Below, piece after piece: positions 24,064 through 32,073 of a stretch of 64,000 nt of DNA (positions are counted from its first letter, which is position 1; each line of letters starts with the position of its first letter). Made by a program: the position numbers and the translations under genes. Where the stretch lies: NCBI RefSeq assembly GCF_000209655.1, contig NC_015458.1:3348001-3412000 (forward strand). Reading direction: 5' to 3'. The notes below the pieces were generated by a model. The model had not been told where the DNA came from. It saw only the letters and a program-made list of their open reading frames with translations, and did not search any database. The DNA comes from Pusillimonas sp. T7-7 (lineage in GTDB: Bacteria > Pseudomonadota > Gammaproteobacteria > Burkholderiales > Burkholderiaceae_B).

Positions 24064-25023
24064 ATGAGCAGACGCCTTCCCCCTTTGCTGGCGACCCGCT
24101 ATTTCGAGGCGGCGGCGCGGCGTCTTTCCTTTACGCTGGCTGCGGAAGAGCTGTTCGTGACGCAGGGCGCGATCAGTTTGCAGATACGCAAACTAGAAGA
24201 ATTCCTGGGGGTAGCCCTGTTCGTCAGGCATGCCCGCCATATCGAGCTGACACGTGCCGGGCAACAGTTTTACGAGGCTTGCCACGTGTTGCTGGACGGC
24301 CTGGAAAAAGCCATGCAAGACCTGACCGCCCCTGAGCATCAGCAGACGTTGACGGTCAGCACCATACCCACCATCGGTACGCTGTGGCTCATGCCCAGGC
24401 TGGCCTCGTTTACATCAAGCAATCCCGATATCGAGGTGCGAGTGGTGTCGGATATTCGGCCGGCCAATATGCAATCCGATCATATCGATGTGGCCTTGCG
24501 TGTGGGCAAGCTGCCGGGGCAGCGCTACCCACAGCATTTCCCTGCCGTCGACCTGGTCATGCTTGAGAAGTGGACAGACATCGAGGCCGATCTGCTGTTT
24601 CACGACGTCATGGTGCCGGTGGCATCCAAAGCCTGGTATGCCGGACAGCCGCCCATCCAGCGGGTGGCCGACTTCAAGAAGGCGTCGTTGGTGCATACGG
24701 CCAGTCGGCCCAAAGCATGGCAAGACTGGCTCAAGGCCTACGGGGTGGATTACAAGCCTGGCGGCCAAGACCCCGAATATGGTCATTTCTATATTTCTTT
24801 GGGGGCGGCGCTGGATCACAAAGGCATTGCGCTGATTCCCGACGTGCTGCTGCACGGCTACCCGGGCCGCAACGAGCTTCAGGTGCTGCTGCCCGACAAC
24901 ATAGAGCCTGTGCGCAGCGCTGGCGATTACTACCTGCTCACTCGCGCCTCGTCGCCGAAACGCACCGCCATCGCAAAATTCCGGGCCTGGGTGCTGGGCC
25001 AGGTGCAGGCCGGCAGCCATTAG
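24064..25023 (+). CDS. LysR-family transcriptional regulator (GcvA-like)
   Basis: 319 residues from the ATG at 24064; an upstream in-frame TTG would add ten residues without similarity. The winged helix is PPLLATRYFEAAARRLSFTLAAEELFVTQGAISLQIRKLEEFLGVALF, the pattern typical of the GcvA/AmpR-type group. The effector domain follows (LTVSTIPTIGTLWLMPRLASF). It is divergent from the RraA-Bug pair and co-oriented with the dehydrogenase pair at 25138-26751, so it probably controls both arms. The effector is unknown. Confidence 0.88.
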   Translation: MSRRLPPLLATRYFEAAARRLSFTLAAEELFVTQGAISLQIRKLEEFLGVALFVRHARHIELTRAGQQFYEACHVLLDGLEKAMQDLTAPEHQQTLTVSTIPTIGTLWLMPRLASFTSSNPDIEVRVVSDIRPANMQSDHIDVALRVGKLPGQRYPQHFPAVDLVMLEKWTDIEADLLFHDVMVPVASKAWYAGQPPIQRVADFKKASLVHTASRPKAWQDWLKAYGVDYKPGGQDPEYGHFYISLGAALDHKGIALIPDVLLHGYPGRNELQVLLPDNIEPVRSAGDYYLLTRASSPKRTAIAKFRAWVLGQVQAGSH

Positions 25024-25137
25024 TTGTGCTAATCGCTGTTGCGATAACAAATCGTTTGTTTGTCATGGATCCCTTTCCTAGAATGACGTTGCCTGGCGAT
25101 CATGCCGGACGATATTTGCGGAACAGGAAAAGATCTG

Positions 25138-25944
25138 ATGGAAGACATACGTGTAGGGGTGGCTGGTTTTGGCGCCATAGGCCGTTCAATAGCCCAACAT
25201 CTGGCCCAAGGCATCGAGGGCTTGCAGCTTGCTGCGGTAGGGGTTAGGAATCCGGATGCGCCGCCCAAGTTCGATTGGGCCGGGCAAGAACCGCCGCGCT
25301 TCGCGCTTCTTGATGATCTGGAGCAGTACTGTGACATTGTGGTGGAATGCGCGCCTGCTGCGTTGTTGGCTCGAATAGCAAGCCCCTTTCTGAGCGCGGG
25401 CAAGAAGGTCATCAGCCTGAGCAGCGGCGCGTTGTTGGCCCACCCCGAGCTGGTAGACCTGGCGCGTGCGCACGGCGGGCAGATACTGGTTCCTTCGGGG
25501 GCGATACTGGGCTTGGATGCCATTTTGGGCGCTGCCGAAGGCAATATAAAGTCAGTCAAGATGGTGTCGCGCAAGCCGGTGAAGGGCTTTGTGGGTGCGC
25601 CTTTTCTGGTCGAGCGCAACATCGATGTTTTGAGTCTGAAAGAGCCCATGCTGATTTTCTCCGGCACTGCGCGCGAGGCTGCTGCGGGCTTTCCCGCCAA
25701 CTTGAATGTGGCGGTCAGTGTGTCGTTGGCAGGTGTGGGGCCCGACAAGACGCTGCTGGAAGTCTGGGCTGATCCTACTCTGGAACGCAACACTCATCAC
25801 GTGCAAGTGGTGTCTGATTCCGCGCTGCTGTCCATGGAGATCCAGAACATCCCCTCGGACAACCCCAAGACCGGGCGGATTACCGCGCAAAGCGTGATCG
25901 CCATGCTGCGCAAGCTGCGCGCACCGCTGAGCGTCGGTACTTGA
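25138..25944 (+). CDS. L-aspartate dehydrogenase-family oxidoreductase (NadX-like)
   Basis: 268 residues from the ATG at 25138 (AGGAAAAG before it). The N-terminal NAD(P)-binding fold is IRVGVAGFGAIGRSIAQHL. The middle carries VVECAPAALLARIASPFL and VISLSSGALLAHPELVDLARA. The C-terminal catalytic domain has ANLNVAVSVSLAGVG and the conserved His in RNTHHVQVVSD. The enzyme family oxidises L-aspartate to iminoaspartate/oxaloacetate, for NAD synthesis or catabolism. Because there are no nadA or nadC genes nearby and a Bug receptor and an RraA-like enzyme lie alongside, a catabolic role on aspartate or a related amino acid is more likely. RraA proteins that decarboxylate oxaloacetate would fit as the next step. 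Confidence 0.8.
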   Translation: MEDIRVGVAGFGAIGRSIAQHLAQGIEGLQLAAVGVRNPDAPPKFDWAGQEPPRFALLDDLEQYCDIVVECAPAALLARIASPFLSAGKKVISLSSGALLAHPELVDLARAHGGQILVPSGAILGLDAILGAAEGNIKSVKMVSRKPVKGFVGAPFLVERNIDVLSLKEPMLIFSGTAREAAAGFPANLNVAVSVSLAGVGPDKTLLEVWADPTLERNTHHVQVVSDSALLSMEIQNIPSDNPKTGRITAQSVIAMLRKLRAPLSVGT

Positions 25945-25965
25945 TCGAGCAAGAAGGAGAAAAAA

Positions 25966-26751
25966 ATGGAATTAGGTTTGAAAGGTAAGGTCGCGCTCGT
26001 GCACGGCGCAGGCGGTGGGCTGGGGGGCGCGATTGCGCGGGCGCTGGGCGCCGAAGGCGCTACGGTCGTTGCCTGCGATATCAACGAAGCCAATCTGGCA
26101 GACACGTGCCGGGCTATCGAAGCGGCCGGCGGCAAAGCAATGGGCAAGCAATGGGATCTTGGGCAGATCGATCAGTTCCAGCAGTGGCATAAAGAGGTGG
26201 TCGATGCGGTGGGGCCTATAGATGTTCTGTGCAATAACACGGGCGGCCCGCCGCCCAGTCAAGTGCAGAACGTCGATCGTGCGGTATGGGAGCGGCACTT
26301 TACCCAAATGGTGTTGTCTGTGGTGAGCATGACTGACCTGGTCCTGCCTGGCATGAAAGAACGCGGCTGGGGCCGCATCATTACCAGTGCGTCGTCGGGT
26401 GTCGTGGCGCCCATTGCCAATCTGGGCCTGTCGAATGCGCTGCGCAGTGCCTTGGTGGGGTGGTCGAAAACGCTGGCGCGAGAAGTCGGGCCAGACGGCA
26501 TTACCAGCAATGTACTGGTGCCTGGCCGCATTGCCACTCAGCGTATTGTGGCCCTGGACAAAGCCAAGGCCGAACGCGAGAACCGCAGCTACGATAGCGT
26601 AGTGCAAGAAAGCGTGGGCAGCATTCCGGTCAAGCGCTACGGCGACCCGGCCGAATATGGCGCCGCAGCCGCCTTCCTGGCCAGCGCTCAGGCGTCATAC
26701 ATTACCGGCTCTATTATCCGCGTGGATGGCGGGTTGATTGCTAGTGTTTGA
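25966..26751 (+). CDS. SDR-family protein lacking the catalytic Tyr-x3-Lys
   Basis: 261 residues with a strong AGAAGGAGAAAAAA ribosome site. The cofactor motif is ALVHGAGGGLGGAI (residues 10-23) and the NNTGG strand is at 90-94. The catalytic Ser region is TSASSGVVAP (140-149). Where Tyr-x3-Lys is expected (about residues 156-160) the sequence reads SNALR, so both Tyr and Lys are absent. This is a known atypical pattern in one branch of 3-oxoacyl-ACP-reductase-like SDRs, and the activity of that branch is unclear. The C-terminus has the usual GDPAEYGAAAAFLASAQASY and TGSIIRVDGG. The gene follows the aspartate dehydrogenase-like gene by 21 bp. Its 3' end is duplicated at 20744-20969. Confidence 0.85.
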   Translation: MELGLKGKVALVHGAGGGLGGAIARALGAEGATVVACDINEANLADTCRAIEAAGGKAMGKQWDLGQIDQFQQWHKEVVDAVGPIDVLCNNTGGPPPSQVQNVDRAVWERHFTQMVLSVVSMTDLVLPGMKERGWGRIITSASSGVVAPIANLGLSNALRSALVGWSKTLAREVGPDGITSNVLVPGRIATQRIVALDKAKAERENRSYDSVVQESVGSIPVKRYGDPAEYGAAAAFLASAQASYITGSIIRVDGGLIASV

Positions 26752-26882
26752 AACACAACCGGTGGTTAGTCTTTGGTGGGGCCTTGTTGTGGGACGTAGC
26801 CAGCTCTTCGATCTGGCTGACGCCTTTGATTTTGGCGAGTAGGGTAGCCGCATAAGTTTGAAACCTTTAACAGCGAAGCAAA
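26741..26882 (-). pseudogene. Possible 3' tail of a lost minus-strand gene
   Basis: On the minus strand one frame reads TYAATLLAKIKGVSQIEELA followed by TSHNKAPPKTNHRL to a TAG overlapping the end of the SDR gene. It has the composition of a protein C-terminus, but I recognise no family and there is no start. It may be debris of a gene removed by rearrangement. Confidence is low. Confidence 0.25.
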
Positions 26883-27046
26883 TTACCGAAACGTAAGCTG
26901 GCGATGATGTCTAATGGAAAGCAAATACAAAGTGGTATTGGCATCTACGGCTGTATATAACATTAGATAGTCGCCATGCAGATATACGCGCAGAGCGCCG
27001 GCCGAGCCTGCCGACAAAGCAGCAAGTTGCGCTAGCGCCTCTGCAG
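26883..27046 (-). pseudogene. RelE/ParE-type toxin remnant
   Basis: After the antitoxin gene the minus strand encodes QSAEALAQLAALSAG, GALRVYLHGDYLMLYTAVDA and NTTLYLLSIRHHRQLTFR, then TAA at 26883-26885. The last 30 residues match the C-terminal strands of RelE/ParE toxins (the LYLLSIRHHRQL end is characteristic). The N-terminal part is too short: about 55 residues in all instead of 90-100, with no start codon in a sensible place. The first half seems deleted, so the toxin should be dead. Confidence 0.65.
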
Positions 27047-27340
27047 ATTGGGGTCGGCTCGGCGCTGCTGAAGTCGAGCAATGGCTGCATCCGCCATGTA
27101 GCTACGGCCTACCTCAATGTCGGCTAAGCCGCGCTTGGCGTCGTCGATCAACAGTAGGTGGATATGTTCGTGCTCCAGCCGGTGGTAATAGTCCAACCGG
27201 TCTGCGTCGATCAAGGCGACGTAGCTCTCGCCGTTCTTGGTGATGATTTTCTCGGCGCCGGCCTTTGCTTGATCAGCGAGTTCGGAAAGATTGGCGCGTG
27301 CCTGGGTGAGTGGCACCACATCGTTAACTGAAAAACCCAT
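27032..27340 (-). CDS. Phd/YefM-family antitoxin (orphan)
   Basis: 102 residues from the ATG at 27340, giving MGFSVNDVVPLTQARANLSE and ELADQAKAGAEKIITKNGES, the N-terminal Phd/YefM DNA-binding pattern. An in-frame extension to 27412 is not supported. The C-terminal part (LEHEHIHLLLIDDAKRGLAD...) is helical and would bind a toxin. The toxin frame that follows is only a remnant (26883-27046), so the gene may now act as a solitary antitoxin or repressor. It is not closely related to the antitoxin at 20379-20642. Confidence 0.8.
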   Translation of the reverse strand: MGFSVNDVVPLTQARANLSELADQAKAGAEKIITKNGESYVALIDADRLDYYHRLEHEHIHLLLIDDAKRGLADIEVGRSYMADAAIARLQQRRADPNLQRR

Positions 27341-27526
27341 GACCGGCTCCGAGTAAAAAAGAAGGCAGAGTTCTGTACACTGTAGCTTGATACCGCGCTT
27401 GCAAACAAGCATTCGTTTCGCAAATCAATCTTACAATTTTGCCATTCGCCGCATGCCTGGATGCTTGGTGGGTCCACAATCGTTCGGTAATCTAGGGTAT
27501 TAACTGGATGACGAAGGAGGTATCAG

Positions 27527-28186
27527 GTGAGCAAGTCTATTTATGCTGTGTACGGCGCTGCGGGATATGGGCGCGAGGTGATGCCCTTGGTCAGGGCACA
27601 TCTGGCAAAACAAGGCATATCCAACGAACAACTCGTGTTCGTGGATGATGGCAGCGATGCTGGCACGGTGAATGGGCATCGCGTGATCCCTTATGCTGAA
27701 TTCCTTGATCAACCGGCTGCTTGCAAATACATGACGATTGCGATCGCTCACAATGAAACTCGGCAACGCCTGACTGAAAAGTGTTTGGCGGACGGCGTCT
27801 TGCTGAGCAGCGTCGTGGCGGAAAATGCCGTGGTCATGGATGGAGTGGACTGCGGCGCGGGGATGATACTGAGTCCGTTTGTTACGGTGACATCCAATGT
27901 GAAGATCGGTTTGGGTTTCCACGCAAATATTTATAGCTATGTCGCGCATGACTCCGTAATCGGCGATTATGTGACGTTCGCGCCGGGCGTCATGTGCAAT
28001 GGAAACGTGATGATTGAAGATCACGCATATCTTGGCACGGGCGTCATTATTCGGCAGGGCGAACCGGGCCGCCCCTTGGTTATTGGCCGTGGCGCGGTGA
28101 TTGGCATGGGGGCCGTGGTTACCAAGAATGTCGCCCCCGGAGCAACGGTGGTGGGTAATCCCGCCAGGCCGCTAGAGAAGCGCTGA
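27527..28186 (+). CDS. PglD/NeuD-family sugar O/N-acyltransferase
   Basis: 219 residues from a GTG at 27527 with AAGGAGG 8-14 bases before it. The N-terminal Rossmann-like domain is IYAVYGAAGYGREVMPLVRA, as in PglD, and binds the nucleotide sugar. The C-terminal left-handed beta helix has hexapeptide repeats (about residues 95-200) with a His in IYSYVAHDSVIGDYVTFAPG, the position of the catalytic His of PglD/NeuD proteins. The family acetylates UDP-4-amino sugars with acetyl-CoA. It is convergent with the dehydratase gene and overlaps its 3' end by 15 bp. The dehydratase, aminotransferase and PglC-like genes of the pathway are there, so UDP-N,N'-diacetylbacillosamine or a similar sugar is a likely product. 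Confidence 0.85.
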   Translation: MSKSIYAVYGAAGYGREVMPLVRAHLAKQGISNEQLVFVDDGSDAGTVNGHRVIPYAEFLDQPAACKYMTIAIAHNETRQRLTEKCLADGVLLSSVVAENAVVMDGVDCGAGMILSPFVTVTSNVKIGLGFHANIYSYVAHDSVIGDYVTFAPGVMCNGNVMIEDHAYLGTGVIIRQGEPGRPLVIGRGAVIGMGAVVTKNVAPGATVVGNPARPLEKR

Positions 28187-30226
28187 GCTCGCGGGCTGGC
28201 GGGCTTTCCCTCTTTCCCGGTAAATCAAGTCCACGATATCATCGTTGGCCGTATACCCGTCCACCAGTTCATAGAACAGCTCGCGCGAGCGAGGGTAGTC
28301 GTCGCTGCGTATGGCCGTGTCCAGCTCGGTCAGGGCTTGTTTCAGTGCTTCCCAATCCAGCAGCTTTTCGTTGGCGCGCATGATCATGGGGTGGTTGGTG
28401 GGCGATACGTTGTCGCCGATCAGCAGCTCTTCGTACAGCTTTTCGCCGGGGCGCAGGCCGGTATAGCGGATCTCGATGTCGCCGTCGGCGTTGTCGGGAC
28501 GGCGTACGCTCAGGCCTGAAAGCTGGATCATTTTTTCTGCCAGCTCGGCGATTTTCACGGGCTCGCCCATGTCCAGCACAAAGACGTCGCCGCCCTGGCC
28601 CATGGAACCGGCCTGTATGACCAGTTGGGCGGCTTCGGGTATGGTCATGAAGTAGCGGGTAATGTCGGGGTGGGTCACGGTAACGGGGCCGCCCTGGCGT
28701 ATTTGTTGTTTGAACAGCGGTATGACCGAGCCCGATGAACCCAGCACATTGCCAAAGCGCACCATGGTGAAACGGGTTTGGTTGGCTACGGTGTCGTTTT
28801 GTTTGCCGAATAGCTGTGGACTGGATTCTTTGGCCAGCGCCTGCAGCACCAGTTCGGCCATGCGTTTGGTGCCGCCCATAACATTGGTGGGCCGTACGGC
28901 TTTGTCGGTGGACACCAGCACAAAGTTGCTGACCCCGGCGCGTATGGCCGCCTGGGCGGCGTACAGGGTGCCGAAGGTGTTGTTGACGATGCCTTCGGCG
29001 ATATTGTTTTCCACCAGGGGCACGTGTTTGTAAGCGGCGGCATGGTACACCGTGTTTACCTTCCAGGTGCTCATGACGTCGAGCAGGCGGCTGGGGTTGC
29101 GCACAGACCCCAATATGGGCACTACCTGTACCGACAGACCGGCGCCGGCAATATGCTTTTCCAATTCGCCCTGAATGGCGTATAGGCCGTATTCAGAGTG
29201 CTCAAACAAGATCAGGGTTTTGGGGGTGCTGCGCACAATCTGCCGGCACAGTTCTGAACCGATCGATCCGCCCGCGCCGGTTACCATCACGACCTGTTCG
29301 TGTATGCAGCGGGCGAACAGGGTTTGGTCTGCGGCAACGGATTCTCGACCCAGCAGGTCGTCGATGCGCACTTCACGCAAGGCTTCGACCTGGACGCGGC
29401 CAGAGGCCAGGTCCATGAGCCCGGGCAGGGTGCGTACCGGTATGGAGTACGGGGCCAGCATATGTATGATTTCGCTGCGGCGCGCCCTTGAGGACGACGG
29501 AATGGCCAGCAAGATTTCTTGTGCGTCGGTGTCGCGCAGCATGTAGTCGACCTGATCGGGGCAATACACTTGCAGGCCGGCCATGATGCGGCCGTGCAGC
29601 GCTGCGTTGTCGTCCATGAAGCCTACGGGCAGCAGTTCGCCGCCCAGGCGCAGGGCTTGCAATAGCTGGTTGCCGGCGGCCCCCGCGCCGTAGATGACGA
29701 CGCGCGAACGTGCGTCTTTGCGCCTGCCGCCGTTGGGGATCAGGGGCAGGGTTTCTTCGCCGAACTGCACGTTGTTGAAATAACGGCGCATCAGTATGCG
29801 CAAGCCGCCTATGAACAACAGGCTGAGCAGCCAGTAGATGACGATGGCGGAGCGCGGCACAACGGCTGGTGCGTTGCCATACAAATAGACGACGGCGGCC
29901 AGCAGGGCGGCTGCCGCGGTTACGACACGAGCTATGGTGGCCAGTGCCTGGGGGCCCAGGTAGCGCATTACTGCACGGTACAGGCCATAGCGTATGAATA
30001 GCGGAATGGCCAGCAGCGGCGCGGCGGTAAACAGCCAGGCGTGGCTGCCCAGCGGCTCGACGCCCTCGGCATCGCCCAGTCGTATGATGAAGGCCAGCCA
30101 CAGCGCCAGCCAGATAAGCATGGTGTCTACGGTAATTTGCAGCATGCGTTTGCTGCGGGGCGACAGTCCTAGCAGGCGCTCCCGCAGCGCGTGGCTGTGG
30201 GCATGCAGGATGTGTTCACTGTCCAT
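28172..30226 (-). CDS. Membrane-bound nucleotide-sugar 4,6-dehydratase (WbpM/PglF family)
   Basis: 684 residues. Four membrane helices occupy the first ~140 residues. A CoA-binding-like Rossmann domain follows (VVIYGAGAAGNQLLQAL), then the catalytic SDR domain beginning at VMVTGAGGSIGSELCRQI. The active-site region reads STDKAVRPTNVMGGTKRMAE: Met-x3-Lys instead of Tyr-x3-Lys, which is the Ser-Met-Lys triad known for WbpM/FlaA1-type dehydratases. The enzyme converts UDP-GlcNAc to the 4-keto-6-deoxy sugar. It is the last gene of the polysaccharide operon and overlaps the aminotransferase gene by 11 bp. Confidence 0.92.
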   Translation of the reverse strand: MDSEHILHAHSHALRERLLGLSPRSKRMLQITVDTMLIWLALWLAFIIRLGDAEGVEPLGSHAWLFTAAPLLAIPLFIRYGLYRAVMRYLGPQALATIARVVTAAAALLAAVVYLYGNAPAVVPRSAIVIYWLLSLLFIGGLRILMRRYFNNVQFGEETLPLIPNGGRRKDARSRVVIYGAGAAGNQLLQALRLGGELLPVGFMDDNAALHGRIMAGLQVYCPDQVDYMLRDTDAQEILLAIPSSSRARRSEIIHMLAPYSIPVRTLPGLMDLASGRVQVEALREVRIDDLLGRESVAADQTLFARCIHEQVVMVTGAGGSIGSELCRQIVRSTPKTLILFEHSEYGLYAIQGELEKHIAGAGLSVQVVPILGSVRNPSRLLDVMSTWKVNTVYHAAAYKHVPLVENNIAEGIVNNTFGTLYAAQAAIRAGVSNFVLVSTDKAVRPTNVMGGTKRMAELVLQALAKESSPQLFGKQNDTVANQTRFTMVRFGNVLGSSGSVIPLFKQQIRQGGPVTVTHPDITRYFMTIPEAAQLVIQAGSMGQGGDVFVLDMGEPVKIAELAEKMIQLSGLSVRRPDNADGDIEIRYTGLRPGEKLYEELLIGDNVSPTNHPMIMRANEKLLDWEALKQALTELDTAIRSDDYPRSRELFYELVDGYTANDDIVDLIYRERGKARQPASSALL

Positions 30227-31412
30227 GGATCTTTCCCGTTATGCAGGCTGCGCGCATGACGTCGGCCAGGGCGGCGCAGGTTTGCATGATTTCGTGATCG
30301 TCCAGGGTGGGGTGCACCAGGAACATCAACGAGGTTTCGCCCAGCTCGTGCGCGACGGGTAGAGGTTGGGCGGGGCGCCAGTCAGTGCCGTCGAAGGCGT
30401 GTTCCAAATACACTTCCGAGCACGAGCCCTGGTAGCAGGGTACGCCGCGCGCGTTGATTTCCTGGACGATGCGATCGCGGTTCCAGCCTTCAGCCAAGTG
30501 CTCGGGTTCGACGAACACATAGCATTTGTAGGCGGCGTGTTGGCTATGGCTGGGCACTTTTGGTGCGCGCAGCCCGGGCAGTTGCCGGGCGGCATTCCAG
30601 ATGCGGCGGGCATGAGCCAGCCTTTGCGCATGCCAGTCGGGCATGCGCTGCAACTGGATGCGGCCAATGACCGCCTGGGTTTCCTGCATGCGCCAGTTGG
30701 TGCCGAAGTTTTCATGCAGCCATCGGAAGCCGGGCGGGTGCTGGCGTTCGTAGACGGCTTCCCAGCTTTTGCCGTGGTCTTTGTGCGACCAGATTTTTTT
30801 CCATAGCGCTGCATCGTTGGTGGTGACCATGCCGCCCTCGCCGCCAGTGCTCATGATTTTGTCTTGGCAGAAAGACCAGGCGCCGATGTGGCCTATGGAG
30901 CCGATGGGGCGATTCTTGTAGCGCGCGCCGTGGGCCTGGGCGCAATCTTCTATGACCCACAGGTCGTGCTTGCTGGCCAGCGCCATGATGGGATCCATGT
31001 CGCAGGGCCAGCCGGCCAGGTGCACGCAGATGACGGCGCGTGTGCGGGGCGTGATGACGGCTGCGATGGTGTCGGCCGTGATGTTCTGCGAGTCGCGGTC
31101 CACGTCGGCAAAGACGGGCGTGGCGCCGGCCAGGACGATGCACGACACCGAAGCCAGAAAGGTGCGCGAGGTCACGATGACTTCGTCGCCCGGGCCTATA
31201 TTCAGCGCCATCAGGGCGGCTTCCAGCGCCTGGGTGCCGTTGCCCAGCGCCACGGCGTGGGCGCAGCCGGACCAGGCGGCGAATTCGGTTTCGAACAGGC
31301 GGCACTCTTGGCCGGTCCAGTAGTTCACTTTGTTGGACAGCAACACTTTGCCGACAGCCTGGACTTCTTCGTCGGTATAGCTGGGCCATGGGGAGAAAGC
31401 GGTATTCAACAT
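30216..31412 (-). CDS. DegT/DnrJ/EryC1/StrS-family sugar aminotransferase (PglE-like)
   Basis: 398 residues from the ATG at 31412 (MLNTAFSPWPSYTDEEVQAV). An in-frame extension to 31526 has no similarity. PLP features are GNGTQALEAALMALNIGPGD, VIEDCAQAHGARY and SFCQDKIMSTGGEGGMVTT, which contains the Schiff-base lysine. The family transfers an amino group to a 4-keto (or 3-keto) nucleotide sugar. Placed directly before the WbpM/PglF-like dehydratase, it should make the UDP-4-amino-6-deoxy sugar that the PglD-like enzyme acetylates. Confidence 0.9.
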   Translation of the reverse strand: MLNTAFSPWPSYTDEEVQAVGKVLLSNKVNYWTGQECRLFETEFAAWSGCAHAVALGNGTQALEAALMALNIGPGDEVIVTSRTFLASVSCIVLAGATPVFADVDRDSQNITADTIAAVITPRTRAVICVHLAGWPCDMDPIMALASKHDLWVIEDCAQAHGARYKNRPIGSIGHIGAWSFCQDKIMSTGGEGGMVTTNDAALWKKIWSHKDHGKSWEAVYERQHPPGFRWLHENFGTNWRMQETQAVIGRIQLQRMPDWHAQRLAHARRIWNAARQLPGLRAPKVPSHSQHAAYKCYVFVEPEHLAEGWNRDRIVQEINARGVPCYQGSCSEVYLEHAFDGTDWRPAQPLPVAHELGETSLMFLVHPTLDDHEIMQTCAALADVMRAACITGKIHGQ

Positions 31413-31476
31413 AATGGTCAATGCTCTGTTCAAAAGGGTTGAGGAACGTTGCTTGCGCTTGCGATGAGGGGGCGTT

Positions 31477-32073
31477 TCACCGCTCGTTCCCGGTGAATTT
31501 GCGCATGGTGGCTTCGCCTTGGGCATTGACGCCCTTGCGGGTCAGCACCAGTTGCACGGTCATGGCCAGTATCTTCATGTCCAGCCAGAAGCTGCGGTGG
31601 TCCACATACCAGACGTCCATCTGGAAGCGTTCGTCCCAGTCCACGCTGTTGCGGCCATTGACTTGCGCCCAGCCCGTGAGGCCGGGGCGCACTTCGTGGC
31701 GGCGGCGCTGTGCCTCGTTGTAGCGGGGCAGGTATTCCATGAGCAAAGGCCGGGGGCCGACCAGGCTGAGTTCGCCTTTAAGCACGTTCCAGAGCTCGGG
31801 CAATTCGTCCAGGCTGGTCGAGCGCAGCCAGCGGCCGAACGGCGTGAGGCGTTGTGCGTCGTCCAGCGGCTGACCCTGGGCGTCGGTGCTGTCCAGCATG
31901 GTGCGGAACTTGAGCATGAGAAAGGGCTGCTCATGCAGGCCGGGGCGCAGCTGCCGGAAGAAAACAGGCCGGCCCATCTTGATGGCGACCAGGCCGGCCA
32001 CGCCCAGCAGCACGGGTGACAGCACCAGCAGGGCGGTCGCGGCGGCAAGCATGTCGAATAGTCTTTTGATCAT
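31477..32073 (-). CDS. Short initiating sugar-phosphate transferase (PglC/WbaP-C type)
   Basis: 198 residues: one N-terminal re-entrant hydrophobic segment (MIKRLFDMLAAATALLVLSP) and the conserved bacterial sugar transferase domain (RPVFFRQLRPGLHEQPF, LKFRTM, TPFGRWLRSTSLDELPEL, LVGPRPLLMEYLPRYN, GLTGWAQVNGRN). This is the size and layout of PglC, which loads UDP-diacetylbacillosamine phosphate on undecaprenyl phosphate. It is probably the priming enzyme of this locus. It overlaps the upstream glycosyltransferase gene by 4 bp. Confidence 0.92.
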   Translation of the reverse strand: MIKRLFDMLAAATALLVLSPVLLGVAGLVAIKMGRPVFFRQLRPGLHEQPFLMLKFRTMLDSTDAQGQPLDDAQRLTPFGRWLRSTSLDELPELWNVLKGELSLVGPRPLLMEYLPRYNEAQRRRHEVRPGLTGWAQVNGRNSVDWDERFQMDVWYVDHRSFWLDMKILAMTVQLVLTRKGVNAQGEATMRKFTGNER

